Positions 10,991 to 21,290 of a stretch of 64,000 nt of DNA are shown piece by piece. Source of the DNA: Pyricularia pennisetigena (lineage: Eukaryota; Ascomycota; Sordariomycetes; Magnaporthales; Pyriculariaceae); assembly GCF_004337985.1 (NCBI RefSeq), contig NC_043740.1, forward strand, positions 620,001 through 684,000, given 5' to 3'. The first letter of the stretch is position 1. Each line of letters begins with the position of its first letter. Under the pieces are notes generated by a model. The model made no database searches and was not told the DNA's origin. It worked only from the letters and a program-made list of their open reading frames with translations. Both the position numbers and the translations under genes were made by a program.

Positions 10991-13064
10991 TATTGCTATA
11001 TAAACAATACACCTACCAAGGCAAAGCGAGTTAATTTGTCCGCCAGATTTTCCACAGGTTTGGAAAAGGTATTTTACCTAAAAGTTTTTTCAAATTTGGT
11101 TATATAATGCGCCAAATCCGCCATAAAACCGCGCATTTTGGTAAAACGGCCAATTTAAATTAAATTAAAGTGGTTAAATTGGTAAATTATGGATAATTAT
11201 ATAGGATGGTTATTGGAATATACGGTTAATAGTTTTAAGTATTGCGTGGTTCATTTTACTATACAATATATCGACGCTAACATTCCCTAGCAGCTTATTT
11301 GGCCACCAAAGTGCATTATTGGGCGAAAAAGACTGCGGTTTATAATTTAACTATAAACTAAATATATCAATTATATAAAATTAAAACAAAATAAATTTTA
11401 CACATTTTAATTTTCCGAAATAAAATAACTGCTCATTATTTTATAGGGCGATTTATGTTACGCCTATACAATCCCTTATTTTGGTTAAAGCAATTTTTTT
11501 GCGCGTTTTTATTTGTTTTGGCATACCCAAACTTTTAATTGTAAATTATAATTATATTAAAACTACCGCCCTATTCCGCGTTTAAAAATCGTACAGGGTT
11601 TTTAATCGCAAAGCATTTATCCAGCGCATTTGGGTTAAACAGGACCCCTATAAAATTTATACAAATATATTAAGCAAATTTATTCGCACTATTTGCCGAA
11701 TGGTAATTTTGGAAAACATGCATGGATGGGTTACGTTTCCATTTACTGCGAGTAATTGGGTTGGGGTGCCTAATTACCCAAAAATACCTAAACGTTAAAC
11801 AAAAAGGTTATAGGTGCTGGTTATAGAATTAATTTATAGTGAAATGTTTAAGGAATTCAAAGGGGATTTCTTACCAGCTATTAAATTTAAATACGCGGAA
11901 TAATTGCGAGTTTTAATTATATATTCTACGGTGGTGTTAGCAGTTAAAATCTTTAATTGCGTAGATTTTATTTATATTTAATTAACGTAGTAAATTTTCA
12001 GTTAAATGTAAACAAAATTTAAAAAAGATGTTTGAACGGTTAATTGAATTTTATATTTTGATATTTTAAAAAGAAATTATATAACCCATTGCTTTTAACA
12101 TTAACCGAACCAATTATATATTTTTCGTCGATATTGTAACCCGTTTTGCATGGATAGCAGCAAAGTTTGAAATAGTAAATCATTGTACCAAAAACATTTC
12201 CGCCGCTTTTTGCAATACCATTAAAACCTTTTTTATATTTGCAATGTAATATAAGGCGCAATTGTGGACATTATATTTTTAACCAAACGTTGAAAAACGA
12301 TTTTGGGGATTAAAAGGTCTGTAAGGGATTGCAATCGGCGGATTTCCTTTAACGCAATTATTATGAATAATTATTAAAATATAACCATTTTATGTAACCA
12401 ATTATATTTTTTATTCCCAGGTTTAAACCGTTTTGCACGACTATTCCCCTGTTATCCATTATTTTATACCCGTGTGTTAAATTTTCCGGTATTTCGATTT
12501 GGTGGTTTACCCCCAATTGTCTTTTTTAAGTTTTTTTTAATTTTCCCTCGTTTTATTTATATATTATTTTTGAAATAAATAATAGGTAAGGGTGTTTTTG
12601 GAACTTCCCGTAATCGTAAACGCAGCTCGGGGTTTATTTGTTAAAAAATGTAAAAATACGGAATGGGTTCGACGTAAATTAACCGGAAACTTACAAATTA
12701 TTAATTTAAATATTCGGTAATTAAAAAAAATGCTTACTTATTTTATTGAAGTATTTGGTTTGATTTGGAAGAATTAGGAATTTGTCGACGTCTTGTATGT
12801 TTTGTTTTTGCCATATTTGTGTAGGCAAAACCTGGCGATAAATAATGATGCAAAAAAGAAAAAAAAACAATTGAGCAGTTTAAATTTTTGATTTTAACAA
12901 ATCTTTCATACAGAATTTAACCGATGTTTCCCCGCTATCGACGATTAAAAATTCCACTATTTAATTAAACGGATAAATTAAACATAATCCCATTTTTTCC
13001 TAAATTTCAAAACAATGACGAAAAAAGATTTTCTTTTTTTTGAACCTTTAATTATATTATCGTA
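10991..13064. other. Degraded hAT interior, possible remains of the second gene
   Basis: AT-rich with only short frames. Plus-strand frames around 12040-12240 and minus-strand frames around 10612-10863 are open, but cannot be linked to a family. If the gene starting at 10404 is long, its remains lie here. Confidence 0.4.
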
Positions 13065-13717
13065 ATGGATACCGCATCGCCACCTCCGGAAACTTTAATC
13101 GAAAAACTGGTGTTTCCGGATATTGAAATTATTAACGAATTTCGTAATAACTTTTCTAATATATGTACACCCGTCCTACGTTTATTTAACGTTAAATCGT
13201 ACGATTATAATTTCCCTTTTAAATTAAATTTGGAGGTTGAAACCGAATTTATTGCGGTATTTGCAAATAATCAAAACACAGGTTGCAACGATCCTATTTT
13301 ATACGGCGGGAAAAAGGATGCGTATTATATATACATATTTAAATTATGGAACAATTTCCTCGATTTGTTTGTTTTTGGATTTTGGTTTCGACGTTTGCAA
13401 CTGAGAAATAATAAAATCGATTTAACCGTCAAAAGGTTTTAAAAACCTATATTGGCGGAAATTTAGCAATATTACTATTAGGGTTTTTTTTCGAACGAAC
13501 GGCGAACCATATTTAATTTGCAAAAGATGTTTGCAAATGTTAAAATATCCCAAATTTAGTGAAAAAAACCAACATAATAAAACCAGCACCCTTACACGGT
13601 ATTGGAATACAATTATTTTTATTTAAAACGAATTCGGATTACAAAACGATTTACCTAACCCCAATTCAATTACTACGGATTTTTATATGGTGAATTTTTT
13701 CCATTTGTCAACGAAAT

Positions 13718-13790
13718 GTAACCATTTATATAACTATTTATATAACCATTTATATAACTATTTATATAACCATTTATATAACCATTTTTT
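13718..13790. repeat. 12-bp tandem repeat AAC(C/T)ATTTATAT
   Basis: About six units alternating AACCATTTATAT and AACTATTTATAT between the N-terminal and core parts of the transposase gene. The reverse complement resembles the GGATGGTTAYAC repeats at 15546-15641 and single copies of TATAGGATGGTTA elsewhere in the element. Confidence 0.85.
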
Positions 13791-15545
13791 ATAATTATAT
13801 ATATATTTTCAAAAATTAATATATAATTACATTCTTTAAACGAAAAAGATCCACAAATATACGAGAGACGAGGTCGAGGAATTATACGTCCGATTTTGCA
13901 TTTTATTGCGAAAAGGATTTAATATTATACAAAATTCGGAATTTAAAATGTTTATACAAACCCGAAACGATCCATGGAGGGTTCCATCGCCACAAACCCT
14001 CGCCAAAAAATGCAAAAATATGTCCGAAAATATTATTGCCCAAAATTTAATAAATGTCCCCAAAAAATGTAAATTTTCTTTGGTTGTGGATGGATGGATA
14101 AACCCCGGTTTAAAACACGTTTTTTGGGGTATTGTGGCCGTTTATATCGACAGTAATTGGGTACGTCGGTATATTGTTTTGGATTTTATTGCGATTAACG
14201 CCAGTCAAACAAGGGAAAAACTGGCAAGATTTACCGCTTAAACTATTTTTAAATACAAATTGGAACGCAGAATATTGGTCATTATAGTTAATAATGTTTC
14301 CAATTTCCGTACCGGGGACGTTATTGCGGAAATTCGAAAAAATATTCCCTAACCACAAACATAATTAAGCATTTCACAAATCCCTTATATAATTTACGTT
14401 TTACAATTAGTAAAAGGGGCTATATATTAAAAATCTCTTATTCCTAAAGCAGATTTCCGCGTATTTTTGGTTAGTTGCAACGATAAAGAATATTTGGCGA
14501 TTAATAATTTGGAGGAATTTGAAATATGGGATATATTCTTACAACATATTATCGCCCAAATGAATGTTTAATTTTATTAAAAATTTTGAAATGTAATTAT
14601 TTAATATATTATTTTTTCTATTAATCACGTTATTTGGCGGCTTTATTATATTAAAGACCCAAACGTACCGAATCCTTTTGCAATTTGCAACAAACTATTG
14701 GCGAATTTGGCGTTAAAGGACCCCGTTTTTTAATTAAAAATATATAAACGAAATGGAGTTTAACCATTTCGGCTATTGCGCGTACGCTTTAACTGCGTAA
14801 AACCATCGAATTATTTATTGAACAATACCCTATATTAATAAAAGGCCAGGATGACCGGGCGAATTCGATTTTATCCAAATTTCGAATATTTGCAAAAGGT
14901 TGGACGATTTTTAAATGTTTTTTTAGTAACAATTGAAGCTATCGCGGTTTTTACCAATGTTTTTAGCGCCAATAAAATGGAAATAATTGCGTACGTTTTA
15001 TTTGGGTTAGGAGCTATTGGAATTGCTTTTACCAATTTCGAACGAAAATCTTAGGGAAAAGCCCAAAAATATCCATAAACGGGATGATATACCAATTTAA
15101 AAAACGCAATTCGTATTGCACGAGCAAAATCGGATAAATATATCAACCTAATTCAACGTTAAAAAATTGAAAAGAATGTACCTTATAACGGCTATTTTGA
15201 TCCCACCTACGCGGACGGATTTTAAAAAAACAGGCTCCGATATTACGCAAAATATATGGACCAAAAAATGGAAAATTTAATTAACAGAAACATTAATCGT
15301 TTGGCCGAATTATATTCGCAAAAGCAAAATCCAAATGTGCACCCTAAAATAAAATCAATTTACCCGGGAACGGATCCAGTTTTATTTACTTTATAATGGA
15401 AACCGAGTTTAAAAAAACGCAAACATATTCCCAGCCAAAATTCAAATCCAATAACCAACCCATATTCCATCGATCGCTTTGATAAAAAAATATCCGGTTA
15501 AAAATCAAAATATTCTTTATTTAAGGTTCGGTATTTTCAAATTAT

Positions 15546-15641
15546 GGATAATTACACGGATGGTTACACGGATGGTTACACGGATGGTTATACGGATGGT
15601 TATACGGATGGTTACACGGATAATTATACGGATGGCTATAT
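15546..15641 (+). repeat. 12-bp tandem repeat GGATGGTTACAC, eight units, in frame
   Basis: Eight consecutive 12-bp units (GGAT-GGTTACAC and one-base variants) between the transposase core and the dimerisation domain. One frame reads (Tyr-Thr-Asp-Gly)n and joins directly to the dimerisation-domain frame; the alternative frame reads (Arg-Met-Val-Thr)n. Such an array is not expected in a conserved hAT transposase. Confidence 0.9.
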
Positions 15642-16285
15642 TAATATATATACTAATCCTCGATTATTTACCGCAATTATGGGAAACGATAATAACATTT
15701 TCAGCTGGTGGGCTACCAATAAAAGTAAATTCCCGGGATTTGCCCAAATCGCCCGCAATATTCTAAGTATTCCTGTTATTTTCACTTTTATTAAACGGTT
15801 ATAATTATAATTAGGCAATTCGATTATTTCTAACCAATGTTCGTTAAATTTATCGGTAATCCAGGACTGTGCTGTTATTTACGCCTCGATTAAAAGAAAA
15901 TCATTTTTTTTTAATCGGTATTAAAACTTTTATCGTATATAAAGGATTTATATCCCCGGAAAACGAAAAAGCTGAAAACGACCGTTTTAAAGAATTTATT
16001 GGGTTCGTGTACAATTTGGGGGAATTAAGCGAAAATTTAAATTCGAATAACGATAATCCTATTTAGGTAGCGGTCGCTAATACCCCAATCCGGGGAAATA
16101 TTAACCGCATACCCCCATTACCCGTTTTTAATTAAAAAGGGCTTTAACCTAACAAACTATTAATAAAAACCCCATTTAGGGCAGTGAAACGGGTACGGGG
16201 TAATATCGTGTATGGGCGTAATTCGAAAAACTCCCAATTGTAAAATAGAGGTTTAATATATTTATTTTCCTTTTTATATTTTATT

Positions 16286-16545
16286 TGCAATCGTAATTTT
16301 ATATGATATTTGATCTATAATCGTGATTTTATATTATATTTGAAGTCTTATCGTGATTTTATATTATATCTGATTTATTATCGTGATTTTATATTACATA
16401 TAATTTATTATCGTGATTTAATATTATATTTTATTTATTATCGTCATTTTGTGTTATGGTTTATTTGTAATCGTGAAAATATCTTATATTTTATTCTTGA
16501 TTGTAAATTATATTCGACTTATAATTGTGATTTTACCTATAATTC
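16286..16545. repeat. 33-bp minisatellite at the right side of the hAT element
   Basis: About eight imperfect units of ATCGTGATTTTATATTATAT plus a TTTGATTTATT-like tail, between the end of the transposase and the GC-rich terminal block. Translated it gives an 11-residue repeat (YRDFILYLIYY), probably incidental. Confidence 0.8.
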
Positions 16546-16580
16546 GAAAAAAATCATAAATATAAATATGGGAAATTTGT

Positions 16581-16746
16581 AACTCTACGGGTTCTCCCAC
16601 GGGGGCCCGCGGGTTGCCAAGAAAACCCGTGTACGGTTTTGGGCCGGGCCGGGCCCGCCCACAAAAAATTCAACCCACCCACGGGTTGGCCGCCCCACCG
16701 ATTTGGGCTGCCACGGGCCCCCGTGGGGGGGTTTTGGAATGCCTTA
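16581..16746. repeat. GC-rich palindromic subterminal block of the hAT element
   Basis: Dense GGGCCCGCGGG, GGGCCGGGCCGGGCC and CCCACGGG motifs immediately inside the right terminal repeat. The mirror block lies at 7890-8040, with another copy at 420-575. In hAT elements such subterminal repeats are usually transposase-binding sites; that role is inferred here. Confidence 0.75.
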
Positions 16747-17392
16747 ACGATGATTGCGTGCACTTTGCTCGGTCAAATATGCAAACATTAATATTTTATA
16801 ATAAATTAACGTCTTCTTAATATTTCTCTTTATTTGGAATAATAATTAAACATAATGAAAAATTGCAAATTACATTTGATATTTAAATATTGAAGGAATA
16901 AAAGCAGGTATATTGGCGCCATTTGCTTCTTAAAGACCTCGAAAGTTCAAGCCTTATAATGCCGGTCAGCTTATATTTTTACGATTTCTATTTGTTTTTT
17001 AATTAAATATTTGATTATGAGCTATAGTTATACTTTTTCGTTTTGCGTATATTATATATAGATATATATATATATATAAAGCAAATATAGTGCATACACC
17101 CGCCATAAACGCGGAAATGCGACAAATTATCCTTATATTAAGGAAATTTATCAGTGGTATTACCATGAACGGCGAGATACGACAAGTTGTCCTTAGGCTA
17201 GAACGAGCGCGATCTTTTCGGCCAATGCAATTGGTCGAAAAACCATGTGGCTAAAAGGCACATGGAGCGTTAGGTCCCCATTGCGGAGGAGGGGGGGTCT
17301 AGTCTGAGCACTGAGACTAGGAAAAATACTTGATTTTAATAAGGGCTCGATTTTACCATATGGAAAAGGTTTTAAACCATAAACGCAGGTAC

Positions 17393-17925
17393 TAGTCTCA
17401 GGGCTGATCCCTGAAACCCAAAGCTCCACATATAATCCACTTCGTTCGTTTCGCTCAATTTCGTAACAGAATTGCGGTTTTGCAATATATTTATAAGTTT
17501 ATCCAAAAAACGCTTTTGTTTAGGTTTGAAGACAATTTGTTGATTTTCGCCGTTTATGGCGGTATTTTCGGCATTTTTGCGACCGATATTTCCACATTAT
17601 TCCACGGCCACGCAAAATATCAAAAGAAAAACATCGTTAAAAATAGCAATTGGTAAGCTTTCTTTATAAATCCAAATTTCTTTGTACACGGGACGCTTAT
17701 TAACGATTGGAGATAACCCGTCTTTTATCCGTTCATAACGGTATTTCATTATCAAATTTTAAAATATTATTAAGACCCATTTTTCATTCTATTACTAAGA
17801 ATCATAGTCCGTTAACATTGATATATAAAAAATCTGGTAAACGAAAGAAACTTTTATGCAAAGATTTCAATATAAATAACGCAACATTATCAATTTTATT
17901 ATCCGTATAGGGTAGTGTTCATCTG
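17393..17925 (-). mobile_element. Truncated right end of a long TAGTCTCAG element
   Basis: Starts TAGTCTCAGGGCTGATCC at 17393 and reads in reverse through the family right end. It continues into sequence matching 40533-40900, the interior of the 13.8-kb element including one copy of its 151-bp repeat, rather than into the interior of the short copies. It stops near 17925 with no matching end in the window. The preceding 9-mer is CGCAGGTAC. It is therefore a relic of a second long copy. Confidence 0.75.
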
Positions 17926-18214
17926 ATATAGTATACGACCGCTTATAAGTATTATCGATAACGTTAGGTACCCCCTGATGGCCACCACCCCTAATGGACA
18001 CCCTTTTTACACCAAAACTCCCCATTTGGAAAACGTTATAATAAGTCGAATAAAAAACGATCTTAATACCATTTTAAAAATCTATAAAGGGGTTTAATAA
18101 TGAAACCTATACCGAAAAGGATTTTTAAATATATAAAATATATGTTGAAAGTTTGGCTGTTAAATCCGGTTTTAGATTTTCCCATACAAATTGTATGGTA
18201 ACGAAAAACGGTAA

Positions 18215-20630
18215 TGTTAACAATATGGGTTGCTAACAGGGGTTTAGGCATTCGCCTAGGTGCGGCGTGGTGCTAGTTGCGTTGTAAAAGCCTGTAATTA
18301 CAGGGTTTATATGCACTAAATTCACTAATTCTGGGATTAATAGATTTAATTCATTGGTGGGGGAAACTTTGTTTTATCTCCCTTATATACTCTCCGACAT
18401 CGAAGCGGGGGTCCGCACCCCGCAAAGGGTTCCGGTACCGCACACGATTTTCCGAAAAATTATTTTGTATGCGTTGTTGAAAAAACACCCTTATTTCCTA
18501 GTCTCAGTGCTCAGACTAGACCCCCTTGCTTCGCCGTGGGGACCGAACGCTCCATGTACCTTTCAGCCACATGGCTTTTCGACCAATAACATTGGCCGAA
18601 AAAATCGCGCTCGTTCTAGTCTGAGGACATCTTGTCGCATTTCGCCGATCATGGCGGTACCACCAACGATAATTTGTCGCATTTCGCCGTTTATAACGGT
18701 ATTATTAATAATAGACCTAATATTGCGATATCGCTGATAATTATTTTACTAATATAAGGATAATTTGTAATATTTTACCGTTTATAGCGGGTATACACAA
18801 TATATTCGCATTATAATAGCAAAGAAAAATGGTGTAACTATAATATATAATTAAATATTTAAATAAAAAAACAAATCAAAATTATAAAAATATAGAGTAA
18901 TTTGCGTTGAATTAATTGGAGTTTGTTGAGTATTTAAATGACGGCCGCGTTTGAATAGCTACTGTATATGGAAAGATATTAAAATATTAAGTAAAATCTG
19001 TAATTTTTCATTATAATTAATTTTTATTTTAAATAATGGTATATGATATTAGCTTCAGTTAAATTAACAGTTTTTAAAGCTTAGTGGACCTAACATAGCA
19101 AATTGCATGCAATTGTCGATTAAAACAAAAGTTTTATTAATATATTTATATAAATTAGCAATTTGTTAAAAAATTAAATAAACTACGCAAATATTGGTCG
19201 AATGGAAATATTTTTGATTGGTGCATTCCTTTATCAGTTTGTTCATAAATTTGACAGAAGTCTTCCTTTTATAAATTTTATTTAATTAAGTAAAGCAAAA
19301 AATATAAAAACAACACAAATTGGGCAATTTTCTATTATAAAAAAAAGAAAAGGGCCGGTATTGTAAATCGGGTTTCACGTTGACGCTTATTTATATACAT
19401 AATCCACTTTTACAAACCTTGGTTTTATTAATGTTAAAATTGGTAAAAATATAAAATCATTTCGATTGCAAAATATATATAAAATTGGATACACCTTACC
19501 TATCCGCATATTTAACGGCTAAAATAATTAAATATACGTACCAAAATGTAGTGTTATATTAAGTATACATATGCCACCCCCACGTGCAGAAACACCAGGA
19601 TTTAGCTGCAAAACAAAAATAATATAAAATTAATTAAATAAAGCAAAAAGATTTATAAAATACTCATTTAGCATTTTCTTTTATTAAACAGCTTTTAAAA
19701 CCGATATAATAGGTACAATTGGACCTGGACGTTTGTTTATATACGTAATCGAGTCTCTGAACTTTTGGTTTTATTATCGTTAAAATTCGTAAAAATATAA
19801 ACGAGTTTCAATTGTAAATTATATATAAAAAAGTATATACTTTGCCTATCCGCTTATTTGACTATTTATATAATGTGATATATGCACCAAAATTTGATAT
19901 AATAATATATAAGTATATACGACCCTCCACGTGGAAAAATTATAAAATTTGGTCAAAAATTAAAAATAATATTAAAAAAAAATCGAAAAAACAGTACCGC
20001 CATAAACGGATTAAGGGCGGGCTATATCCAACTTTTAATTGGCGTACCGGGTGCAAAAAGTTTTGGATTTATGAAAAAGGCCTACCAATTCCTATTTTCA
20101 ACGATATTTTCTTTTTTCGATATTTTGCGTCGTTATGGAATAATAAGGGAGTGTCGGTCGCAAAAAGGCCAAAAATACCGCCATAAACGGCGAAAATCGA
20201 CAAATTGTCCTCAAACCTAAACCAAAACGTTTTTTGGATGGACCCACAGGTACATTGCAAAGCCGCAATTGAGCCACGAAGTGGAGCGAAGCGAACGGAG
20301 TGGATTAATTGTGGAGTTTTGGGCTTCAGGGATGAGCCCTGAGACTACTTATTTCCATATAAACCATTTCTAAGTTCGCACTGATTTGCTGATTTGGTGA
20401 AAATTTTAACCCGGTACAAGGTAGTTGATTCGTAAATGCAGGGTGGGTATTAAACCCGGTATAGGGTGAGACCCCATTCGCTGATTTTAAATCGCAATTC
20501 CTGCAACACACACACAAAATATAATAGAAAATCCGACAGCCCCAATAACCCCATTTCGGCACTATTTATTGTGGTTTATATACAAACAAAAATGGACCCA
20601 TTATATGTTAAATAACGCATATAATTAATA
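18215..20630 (-). repeat. 3' LTR of the Copia element, interrupted
   Basis: Collinear with the 5' LTR at 50098-50655 once the 1849-bp insert at 18499-20347 and one copy of CTTATTTCC are removed. The 5' LTR has the uninterrupted sequence ACCCTTATTTCCATA and so acts as the empty site for that insertion. Confidence 0.9.
18499..20347 (+). mobile_element. Non-autonomous TAGTCTCAG element in the Copia 3' LTR
   Basis: Begins TAGTCTCAGTGCTCAGACTA and ends ATGAGCCCTGAGACTA; 1849 bp. The 9-bp duplication CTTATTTCC is exact at 18490-18498 and 20348-20356. The interior has an approximate tandem duplication of a 320-340-bp module (about 19270-19590 and 19600-19935). Each module ends with a CCACGTG-like motif and contains CCTATCCGC-TTATTT and a TTGGTTTTATTA segment. 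No protein is encoded. Only the outer 200 bp on the left and 350-400 bp on the right match the 13.8-kb element. Confidence 0.93.
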
Positions 20631-20699
20631 CCCCCTTTTTTGCTACTATTTACATAAAATCGGAAAAAAAAGTATATAAAAATTAAAACCCTAAAAAAA

Positions 20700-20870
20700 A
20701 GATCCCCTTTATGTCCCAACCCGACTCGAACTCCCGATATAAACCGCCTGGATGACTAAACCTTTTATACCGACCTGTAACCCCCGAAATGGACGAACCC
20801 CCGAATTGGAAAAAACCCCCAAAATTGTAATAACCCCCGGATTCGAACCCCCGATTTTGCATAATATTGA
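20700..20870 (-). other. tRNA 3'-half-like motifs in the Copia 3' region
   Basis: Read on the minus strand, GGGAGTTCGAGTCGGG (about 20718-20735) and GGGGGTTCGAATCCGGG (about 20832-20850) both look like tRNA T-arms. The first is preceded by GGTTTAGTCATCCAGGCGG, which resembles a D-arm and anticodon arm. C-rich CCCCCGAA units repeat between them. They lie between RNase H and the polypurine tract. No complete cloverleaf is evident. Confidence 0.35.
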
Positions 20871-21290
20871 CCCACGGAATTAACTATTAAACCAGGTAAT
20901 TAATTTGGTTATTCGTTGGTAATAGTCCAAGCTAAGCATACTATATAGGGTATTTCGAATGCGTAAATCGCCCAAAATACGAGCTTTTTCAATTTCAATT
21001 CAATTTCTGGTGTAAGGTCGGTATAAATTGTTTATTAATCAACCTGTGCAGGGTAAATTCGGGTAATACGGCCGGTATTGGGCTAACGAAAAACCAATAT
21101 TTGCAAGCAAAAGAAATATAATAGGTAATTAATCAACGAATTAATTAAATACTCTAAAGTTCAGTAGGTAAAAACTAAATTTTTAGGGGTTTAAACCCTA
21201 TAAATTTGAAAAAAAACTTTGTAAATTGGAAGCGTTAGGGGTTTTGTTAAGCCATTAACGGGCATTTGTTTGGATTCCTGGTATTTTAGG
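20870..21290. other. Copia 3' untranslated part, nothing assigned
   Basis: AT-rich stretch between the degraded RNase H region and the T-arm-like motifs. No reading frame or repeat of note is seen. Confidence 0.4.

Larger units (their letters stand above)
13065..16063 (+). pseudogene. hAT transposase, RIP-inactivated
   Basis: The frame opens at 13065 (MDTASPPPETLIEKLVFPD), where an N-terminal DNA-binding region is expected. The middle (13906-14241) reads VPSPQTLAKKCKN, then KFSLVVDGWINPGLKHVFWG and VLDFIAINASQTREKLA, matching the hAT RNase-H-like core in which a catalytic Asp lies in a DGW context. The C-terminal part reads WWATNKSKFPGFAQIARNIL (about 15708-15765), which matches the hAT dimerisation domain (W..N...FP.LA.IAR..L). 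Many in-frame stops and frame changes separate the pieces. In life it would cut and paste the element using the TAAGGC terminal repeats and make 8-bp duplications. It lies within the element bounded at 7882 and 16746, in a consistent orientation. Family call is firm, exon structure is not. Confidence 0.85.
7882..16746 (+). mobile_element. hAT DNA transposon with 8-bp target duplication
   Basis: The terminal inverted repeats are TAAGGCCTGCCAAAACCC (7882) and, at the right end, GGGTTTTGGAATGCCTTA (to 16746). Flanking 8-mers ACGATAAT (7874-7881) and ACGATGAT (16747-16754) differ only by a RIP-type G to A change. Both ends have GC-rich palindromic blocks of GGGCCCG/CCCGCGGG repeats, as in other hAT elements. 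The element is 8.87 kb including a 638-bp solo LTR and its duplication. It carries a degraded transposase (about 13065-16063) and signs of a second gene (from 10404). Multiple stops at former Gln/Trp codons show it is inactive. It lies inside the reversed 1.8-kb element. Confidence 0.92.
6646..17319 (-). mobile_element. Non-autonomous TAGTCTCAG-family DNA element, split by the hAT insertion
   Basis: Reading inwards, the left boundary is TAGTCCCAGGGCTCATCC at 6646 and the right boundary is CTGAGCACTGAGACTA ending at 17319, so this copy is in reverse orientation. The flanking 9-mers are identical: GGAAAAATA at 6637-6645 and at 17320-17328. Removing the hAT element (7882-16746) and one 8-bp duplication leaves about 1.8 kb, the same length as the other short copies in the window. 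It has no coding capacity. Its ends carry the palindromic CGCC-GTTTATGGCGG subterminal repeats shared by the family. Confidence 0.9.
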
